64,000 nucleotides of DNA, from assembly GCA_030835125.1 (NCBI GenBank), contig JAUQWM010000005.1:62001-126000 (forward strand), given 5' to 3'. The notes under the pieces are model-generated. The model had not been told where the DNA came from. It ran no database searches and was given only the letters and a program-made list of their open reading frames with translations. This document shows, in pieces, positions 58,540-64,000 of the stretch (position 1 is its first letter; every line of letters starts with the position of its first letter). Source of the stretch: Gemmatimonadaceae bacterium (GTDB taxonomy: Bacteria > Gemmatimonadota > Gemmatimonadetes > Gemmatimonadales > Gemmatimonadaceae). Made by a program: the position numbers and the translations under genes.

Positions 58540-60177
58540 CTAGTCGATCGAAGGCCAGCGCGACTTCTCCACCGACGCACCCATCGCCAGGTACAGGGCG
58601 CAGGCGACCACCGTCTCGCCGATGAGGAACTCACGGAACCAGCCGCCGCGCGAAGAGAGCCCGGCCACGATGCCGATGGCAACGGCCGCAAACATGGCAC
58701 CAATGAGGTAGAAGGTGCGGGTGGCCGCCTTGTAGGTATCGGGCGATCGGGAGAACGGCACGGCATGCCCGCCGAGGCAGGGAATCATAGCGAACACCGG
58801 GAACGCAATGAGGCCTGGCAGGATCAACGCCAGGTCGGCCACCGAGCCGCCGAAGAGGAGCACCAGCATCGCGTACGCCACCATCATCGGCGCGGCGATG
58901 AGCGCCAGCACGGCCCGACGCGCGCCCGCGCATAACGCGGCGGGGCCGGCCACCGGGGCGAGGCGAAAGACGTCCGACGCCTGCCACTGCTGCGAGAACT
59001 CGAGCATGCCGAGCGCCATCATCGGGGCCAGGGAGAGGTAGCCGACCCCGAACCCCACGCCCAGCGAACCAAGGCGACCCTCCCCGCCGGCCGATGGCAG
59101 CAGCGCGACGATCGGCATTACCAGCAGGGGCGCCATCCCCGGCCAGACGCGGAGCTTCACGTCCCGGTCCCGCCCCAGGTACGCGGCGACGAGCCGGAAC
59201 GACGCCCTCGACACCGAGTCGCGGAGCCACCAACGGAGCGGAGGCGCGTTCACCAGCCGGTCGATCAGCCGGCGCCGCCCCCGCACCGGGCGCCGGGTCG
59301 TCGACTCCGCGATGGACTGGAGTCCCGCCTGGTAGTCCCCCGCCAGCCTGACGAGCGCCACCCAGACCGTGGCGACGGTGACGCCGATGCCGGCCAGCGC
59401 GAGCCACCACGCGCGCGGCGCCCCGCTGCCGGCGAGGGCGTCGTCGATTCCGGCGAACCAGGACGGCGGCAACAGGATCGTCCACCAGTGGTTCACGCTC
59501 ACGAACGCGGTGCCCTCGACGCGGAACATCAACTGCGGCACGAGCTGGCCTCCGAGCACCACGGCGATGGACACGATCACCTGCGTCGCCGTCATGAAGG
59601 CGTCGAGTCTCTCGCGACCGAACCACCGCAGGCAGAGCTGGTACACCACGACGACCGTCGACGTCGTGAAGATCGCCACCATGGCCACCGAGACGGCGTG
59701 CACGAACGGGAACCACCAGGCGCCGTCGGGGCTGAACGCGCCGACGACGAACCCGGTGAGGTTGAACGCGCCAGCCATCCAGAGCGACACCTGCACCAGC
59801 ATGGCGATCCGGGAGCGCAGCAGGGCTCCCGGCTCGATGGGCCGGTGGAGCAGGATGTCCGCCTCTTCCTTGTTGAAGAGGACTTCCCCGGCGGAAGTCG
59901 CCACATACATGCCGACCAGCACGAAGGTCATCGCGTGCAGGTATGTCGAAATGGCGAACACGGGCTGTTGCAGGAACGACAGGGCGATGAGCCCGAACAA
60001 CGCGTAGAACGCCAGCACGAGCGCGAGCCGCCGGCCGACACTCGCGGGCGCCCCGGCCTTCGCCTTCGACGGGTTGATGCCGCGCGACGACCGTCCGCGG
60101 AGGAACAACGTGAGGAACAGCCGACGCAGGACGTGTCCGGGCGACCCCGCCAGCGTGGATTGGCTCGATCGCCTCAC
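58540..60177 (-). CDS. ABC exporter membrane protein (ABC-2-like), 545 aa
   Basis: About twelve hydrophobic helices, in two halves separated by a basic loop (RRPVRGRRRLIDRLVN). A cytoplasmic N-terminus with LFLRGRSSRGINPSKAKAG is followed by LALVLAFYALFGLIALSFL. The motif SAGEVLFNKEEADILLHRPI resembles the E-loop-like segment of large ABC-2 exporters of the putative-exporter class. Its start overlaps the ATPase stop by 4 bp (60174-60177), so the two form one transporter. Substrate unknown. Confidence 0.88.
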   Translation of the reverse strand: MRRSSQSTLAGSPGHVLRRLFLTLFLRGRSSRGINPSKAKAGAPASVGRRLALVLAFYALFGLIALSFLQQPVFAISTYLHAMTFVLVGMYVATSAGEVLFNKEEADILLHRPIEPGALLRSRIAMLVQVSLWMAGAFNLTGFVVGAFSPDGAWWFPFVHAVSVAMVAIFTTSTVVVVYQLCLRWFGRERLDAFMTATQVIVSIAVVLGGQLVPQLMFRVEGTAFVSVNHWWTILLPPSWFAGIDDALAGSGAPRAWWLALAGIGVTVATVWVALVRLAGDYQAGLQSIAESTTRRPVRGRRRLIDRLVNAPPLRWWLRDSVSRASFRLVAAYLGRDRDVKLRVWPGMAPLLVMPIVALLPSAGGEGRLGSLGVGFGVGYLSLAPMMALGMLEFSQQWQASDVFRLAPVAGPAALCAGARRAVLALIAAPMMVAYAMLVLLFGGSVADLALILPGLIAFPVFAMIPCLGGHAVPFSRSPDTYKAATRTFYLIGAMFAAVAIGIVAGLSSRGGWFREFLIGETVVACALYLAMGASVEKSRWPSID

Positions 60178-60944
60178 TGCCGGAACGTCCTGGCAAAGTC
60201 CTCGGCCCGCCGCTCCAGCTCCTCGCCGCCGGTGAGTTGCGTGAACAGTCGCTCGAGCGTGCCGGCCCCGTGCGACGACACCAGCTCGTCAGGCGCGCCG
60301 TCGAGCAGGAGCCTGCCCTTGTCGATGATGATGACCCGGTCGCAGACGCGCTCGACCACGTCGAGGATGTGCGAGCTGTACACGATGGTCTTGCCTTCGC
60401 GCGCCAGTTGCTGGATCAGGGCCTTGAAGCCGACCGCGGCGTTGGCGTCGAGGCCGTCGAGTGGCTCGTCGAAGAAGACCACCGGCGGATTGTGCAGGAG
60501 CGCCGAGGTGATCACGACCTTGCGCCGCATCCCCTTGGAGTAGGCGCCGAGGAGCTTGTCGGTCAGGGTCTCGAAGCTGAGGTCGAAGAAGGTGATGAAC
60601 TGCCGGATGCGCTCGACGGCGGCGTCCTCGGGGATGGCGTAGAGCGCGGCGATCATCGTGAGGTACTCGAGGCCCGTCAGCGACTCGAAGACCGCGCCCG
60701 ACTCGGGAACGAAGCCGACGTGGCGCTTCACGTCGATCACCTGCGTCGCGAGGTCGAAGCCGGCGACGGTCGCCGAGCCGCTGGTCGGTTCGATCATCCC
60801 GGTGAGCATCCGCAGGGTCGTGGACTTCCCGGCGCCGTTTGGTCCCAGGAAGCCCACGATCTGCCCGCCCGGGATCTCGAGCGTGAGCGCGTCGACGGCG
60901 ACCTGCTGCCCGAACCGCTTGGTGAGTGCCTTGAGGGAGATCAT
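60174..60944 (-). CDS. ABC transporter ATP-binding protein, 256 aa
   Basis: ATG 60944 gives MISLKALTKRFGQQVAVDAL; the upstream frame lacks conserved sequence. Walker A FLGPNGAGKSTTLRML (about 34-49), Q-loop HVGFVPESGAVFESLTG, signature GAYSKGMRRKVVITSALLHN (SKGM in place of SGGQ, common in ABC-2 drug/Na exporters), Walker B PPVVFFDEPLDGLD and H-loop IVYSSHILDVVERVCD are all present. It powers the adjacent membrane protein. Divergent from the DUF481 gene. Confidence 0.96.
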   Translation of the reverse strand: MISLKALTKRFGQQVAVDALTLEIPGGQIVGFLGPNGAGKSTTLRMLTGMIEPTSGSATVAGFDLATQVIDVKRHVGFVPESGAVFESLTGLEYLTMIAALYAIPEDAAVERIRQFITFFDLSFETLTDKLLGAYSKGMRRKVVITSALLHNPPVVFFDEPLDGLDANAAVGFKALIQQLAREGKTIVYSSHILDVVERVCDRVIIIDKGRLLLDGAPDELVSSHGAGTLERLFTQLTGGEELERRAEDFARTFRQ

Positions 60945-61092
60945 GGCCGTAACGGTGAGTGTCGGACGGGCCGTGGGGAAGTGGCAAGCTGCGCCGTCGC
61001 CGGCGCGCCATGCGCCTGATCTGGAATCCGCCGGCGTGTCCGGCGAGATTGCGTGCACTCGCTCGCGGGTCATTGAGGTCCACCTCCGTCCC

Positions 61093-61839
61093 ATGCTCGT
61101 GCGCTTCGTCCCGATGATGATGGCCTTGCTCCTCGCTGGAGCCGGCACCGCTGACGCACAGGACAACAAGCCTCCGGCGGCCGAGTTCAGCAGCGACGTG
61201 GGCTTCGTGAACGTGAGCGGGAACACGTCCATTACCTCGCTGTCGCTGGGCGAGAAGTTCACCCGGCGCCTCGGGAAGTGGGAGTTCCGGCAGGACCTGG
61301 GAGCCGTCTACGGTGAGACGGACGGCACCGAGACCTCGAACATGTGGCGCGCCTCGGTGCGCAGCGACTACGGCTTCGCGCCGCACCTCGCGCTGTACGC
61401 GCGGACGGCCTTCGACCGGAACAAGTTCGCCGGCATCAAGGCGCGATTCGCGAAAGGCCTGGGCGCGGCGTGGAAGGTCAGGGCCACCGATATCGACCAG
61501 CTGAACGTCGAGGCCGGGTTCGAGCTGACGCAGCAGGACAACCTCGACGGCACCAGTGACGGCTTTTCCTCGCTGCGGGCGGCAACGTCATGGAAGCACG
61601 CGTTGTCGAAGAGCGCGTACGTCTTCCAGGGCCTCGAGTTCCTGCCGAACCTCGACGAGGGGGACGACTATCGCGTGAACTCGGAGTCGACCATCGTGGC
61701 GCCGCTCTCGACCCGCGTGGCCATGAAGGCCTCGTATGTGGTGCGGTACGACAACCTGCCATCGTTGAACGCCGCGGGGACAGCACCGCTCCGCAAGTCG
61801 GATCGCATCCTGTCCACCGGTATCCAGGTGTCCTTCTGA
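61093..61839 (+). CDS. DUF481 family outer-membrane protein (YdiY-like), 248 aa
   Basis: Signal peptide from ATG 61093 (MLVRFVPMMMALLLAGAGTA, DAQ cleavage). EFSSDVGFVNVSGNTSITSL then SLGEKFTRRLGKWEFRQDLG is the DUF481 start (G-x-xxx-T-GN-T). Alternating strands such as LALYARTAFDRNKFAGIKAR and a C-terminal Phe (LSTGIQVSF) indicate a small outer-membrane barrel. The role is unknown; E. coli homologs are acid- or salt-induced. Confidence 0.9.
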   Translation: MLVRFVPMMMALLLAGAGTADAQDNKPPAAEFSSDVGFVNVSGNTSITSLSLGEKFTRRLGKWEFRQDLGAVYGETDGTETSNMWRASVRSDYGFAPHLALYARTAFDRNKFAGIKARFAKGLGAAWKVRATDIDQLNVEAGFELTQQDNLDGTSDGFSSLRAATSWKHALSKSAYVFQGLEFLPNLDEGDDYRVNSESTIVAPLSTRVAMKASYVVRYDNLPSLNAAGTAPLRKSDRILSTGIQVSF

Positions 61840-61867
61840 ATCCCGAAGTCCAACGAGGCATCGCCCC

Positions 61868-62632
61868 ATGATCAGCACCCTGCTGCTCGCCGCCGCGCTC
61901 GCGATGCAATCGCGACCCGACACCCTCACGCTCGAACTCGGCGCGAAGGAAGTGGATGGACGGGTGTACAAGCCGCACGCCGCCCGCGTCCGCGTCTGGG
62001 TGGGGCCCGGCGCGGGACGCCTCCGGTCCGAGTGGACGAACGTCCTCACCGTCGGCGACTCGGCCGGGCGGCCGGTGCACCGGTGGGTCACGACCGGCCG
62101 CCAGGTCACGGCCGCGGGTGATACGGTCCGCTGGGAACTGCGCCAGACCTACGACGCGATCACCCTCGCGCCGTACGGGATCGTCCGGACCTCCTCGAAC
62201 GGCGTCGGACATGCGCTCCGGATCGACCGCGGGCGCATGACCGGAACCCGGCGGCCGGCGCCTAACGCTTCCGTCGAGCAGGTCGACCAGGCCATCGAGC
62301 GACTCGGGTTCGTCGCCTCGGCGTCGGACCTGGTACCCGCCGCCGTGGGATTCCGCGCGGGACTCGTCATCAGCGTGCCAGTCTGGGGACCCAGCATGAG
62401 GGCCGCGGAACAGCGCCTGTTCTCGGTGCTCGGCAAGGCCGACGTGGATGTCGAAGGGACGACGGTGAATGCCTGGAAGGTCGAGGAGCGGCGAGCCACC
62501 GACCGGCAGTTGCTGGCCACCTGGTACCTGCTCGACAAGTCGCCCTACATGGTCTACGGCGAGGTGCCATTGCCGGATGGCTCGATCCAGCGGATGACCG
62601 AGGTGGAAGTGGCGATGCCACCTGCCCGGTGA
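61868..62632 (+). CDS. Secreted protein of unknown function (DUF3108-like), 254 aa
   Basis: A short signal (MISTLLLAAALAMQS) opens a soluble beta-rich protein. Segments YDAITLAPYGIVRTSSNGVG and VEGTTVNAWKVEERRATDRQ then LLATWYLLDKSPYMVYGEVP resemble DUF3108-type periplasmic proteins that measure or carry a lipid-like group, but the match is by eye only. It is 28 bp downstream of the DUF481 gene and probably co-transcribed. Confidence 0.75.
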   Translation: MISTLLLAAALAMQSRPDTLTLELGAKEVDGRVYKPHAARVRVWVGPGAGRLRSEWTNVLTVGDSAGRPVHRWVTTGRQVTAAGDTVRWELRQTYDAITLAPYGIVRTSSNGVGHALRIDRGRMTGTRRPAPNASVEQVDQAIERLGFVASASDLVPAAVGFRAGLVISVPVWGPSMRAAEQRLFSVLGKADVDVEGTTVNAWKVEERRATDRQLLATWYLLDKSPYMVYGEVPLPDGSIQRMTEVEVAMPPAR

Positions 62633-62834
62633 CAGGCAGGCCAGCGAACCCCGGTCGTCCGGGCCGGGCGCAGGCGGCCTGGTGCGCTTCATGCGGCACG
62701 GGTGCGTTGACGCGCTGAGTCCGTCGACAGCGAAGGGGCGGCAGCGAACCTAACGAACGGTGGCGCCCGCTCCGCCACCGTCATGGCCCCGCTTGTTACG
62801 GAACGACGGTCGGCGCCCGAGTGTCTCTAGGCGC

Positions 62835-64000
62835 ATGACCGCTCATCCATCGCCCCAGACGGATCGCAGGCGCTCGCTATGGATGGCGAGCATGGACATG
62901 CCCGCGTACCCGGCGCTCAGCGAAGACCTCCGGGTGGACGTGTGCATCGTCGGCGGCGGCATCTCGGGCCTCACGACCGCGTACATGCTGGTGCAGAGCG
63001 GGCGGTCCGTCGCCGTCATCGACGACGGCCAGCTCGGCGGCGGGATGACGGCGTTCACGACCGCCCACCTCACCTGTGTGCTCGACGAGCGCTACCACGA
63101 AATCGAGCGCCTGCGCGGCGAGGAGAACGCCCGGCTCGCGGCCGAGAGCCACCTGACCGCGATCAACCGCATCGAGACCATCATCGGCACCGAGGCCATC
63201 GCCTGCGACTTCGAGCGACTCAACGGCTACCTGTGCCTTGCTCCCGGGGATGACGTCGAGATCCTCGAACGCGAAGTCGCCGCCGCGCAGCGCGCCGGCA
63301 TCGACGCCAGCATCGTGCACCGGCCCCCGCATCCGTCGCCGGAGCCTGGTCCGTGCCTGCTCTTCCCGAACCAGGCGCAATTCCACCCGCTGAAGTACCT
63401 GGCGGGACTGGCGCGCGCCATCGAGCGCGATGGCGGCCGGCTGTTCACGATGACGCACGCCGAGCACCTCGAGGGCGGATCGCCCGCACGCGTCATGGCC
63501 GCGGGTCATGTGGTCACCGCCGACGTCATCGTGGTGGCCACCAACACGCCCGTCAACAACCTCGTGACGGTGCACGGCAAGCAGAGTGCGTGGATGACCT
63601 ACGCCGCGGGCTTCCGTGTCCCACCGGGCGCGCTGCCGCGCGCCCTGTTCTGGGACACCGGGCGTCCGTATCACTACGTCCGGGTCCATGCATCGTCGCT
63701 GGGGAACGGGTCCGGCGAGATCCTGATCGTTGGCGGCGAGGACCATCGCACGGGCCAGGAAGAGGACACCAACGAACGGCAAGCGCGGCTCGAGGCGTGG
63801 GCGCGCCAGCGCTTCCCGGTGATTGGCGAGCCGGAATACACCTGGGCGGGCCAGGTCATGCAGACCGCCGAAGGCCTGGCGTACATCGGGCGGAACCCGG
63901 GCGATCACGACAGCGTCTACATCGTCACCGGCGACTCCGGGACGGGACTGACGCACGGGACGATCGCCGGCATCCTCATCACGGACCTGGTGGAAGGTCG
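62835..64000 (+). CDS. FAD-dependent oxidoreductase (DAO family), 5' part, runs off the edge
   Basis: The frame is open from ATG 62835 to the window end (388 codons). VDVCIVGGGISGLTTAYMLV is the GxGxxG FAD site at about residue 38; TAHLTCVLDERYHEIERLRG and FHPLKYLAGLARAIERDGGR follow, then AYIGRNPGDHDSVYIVTGDS, the late FAD-binding block with GTGLTHGTIAG. Homologs of this arrangement often carry a C-terminal Rieske domain, which would lie beyond position 64000. Ribosome site is weak. Substrate unknown. Confidence 0.88.
   Translation, partial: MTAHPSPQTDRRRSLWMASMDMPAYPALSEDLRVDVCIVGGGISGLTTAYMLVQSGRSVAVIDDGQLGGGMTAFTTAHLTCVLDERYHEIERLRGEENARLAAESHLTAINRIETIIGTEAIACDFERLNGYLCLAPGDDVEILEREVAAAQRAGIDASIVHRPPHPSPEPGPCLLFPNQAQFHPLKYLAGLARAIERDGGRLFTMTHAEHLEGGSPARVMAAGHVVTADVIVVATNTPVNNLVTVHGKQSAWMTYAAGFRVPPGALPRALFWDTGRPYHYVRVHASSLGNGSGEILIVGGEDHRTGQEEDTNERQARLEAWARQRFPVIGEPEYTWAGQVMQTAEGLAYIGRNPGDHDSVYIVTGDSGTGLTHGTIAGILITDLVEG

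Overview
The window is GC-rich bacterial chromosome with densely packed genes on both strands. Taken together, the gene content points to Gemmatimonadota, with Acidobacteriota as the alternative. It holds four MacB/FtsX-type 'ADOP' permeases, three of them with a PadR regulator, an Oar-like TonB-dependent receptor, 6-bladed propeller proteins, a GH109-like oxidoreductase, DUF885 and PIG-L proteins, and many secreted proteins or lipoproteins. This is inference from gene content; there is no rRNA or other marker gene in the window.

Layout. 1-5.4 kb: edge of a membrane protein, a secreted propeller-like protein and a large TonB-dependent receptor, the last two separated by a 7-bp tandem repeat. 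5.4-6.2 kb: gene-poor. 6.17-8.73 kb: the most unusual region, three tandem gene cassettes with integron-type attC sites and no integrase in the window (a CALIN-like array), carrying a secreted propeller protein, a small membrane-anchored BamE/SmpA-like protein and a RibD-C/DHFR-family reductase. 8.8-10.8 kb: a multicopper oxidase whose copper motifs lie in permuted order. 10.9-13.6 kb: ArsR-AHSA1 pair with a near-ideal promoter, zinc ribbon-YdeI pair and an esterase. 13.8-26.5 kb: GH109-like protein, ADOP permease, GHMP sugar kinase, PadR-ADOP module, orphan AAA ATPase, sugar nucleotidyltransferase and sodium:solute symporter. 26.8-32.7 kb: complete tripartite RND efflux operon (TolC, adaptor, pump).

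32.9-36 kb: PadR-ADOP operon. 36-45.6 kb: AraC regulator, cyclase-family protein, cyanophycinase-like protein with a degenerate beta-lactamase-like tail, GT2, ATP-dependent DNA ligase, PIG-L deacetylase, Cu/Zn SOD lipoprotein. 45.7-49.3 kb: DUF885 protein, then a split LigD (separate ligase and polymerase genes, 4-bp overlap). 49.4-52.5 kb: PadR-ADOP. 52.6-56.5 kb: PLP decarboxylase, an unrecognised secreted protein overlapping a metzincin lipoprotein gene. 56.6-64 kb: YceH, DUF1707 protein (possibly leaderless), a second RibD-C reductase, an ABC exporter pair, DUF481 porin-like protein, an unknown secreted protein and the start of a DAO-type flavoprotein running off the edge.

Sequence-level signals beyond the genes: (i) 7-bp-period tandem repeats of different sequence in several gaps; (ii) a CAG-rich interspersed element with a 19-20 nt core present three times; (iii) the word CGTTAGG/CCTAACG, which accounts for most of the rare TTA leucine codons I found by eye and equals most of the attC core; (iv) a different inverted repeat in front of each PadR gene.
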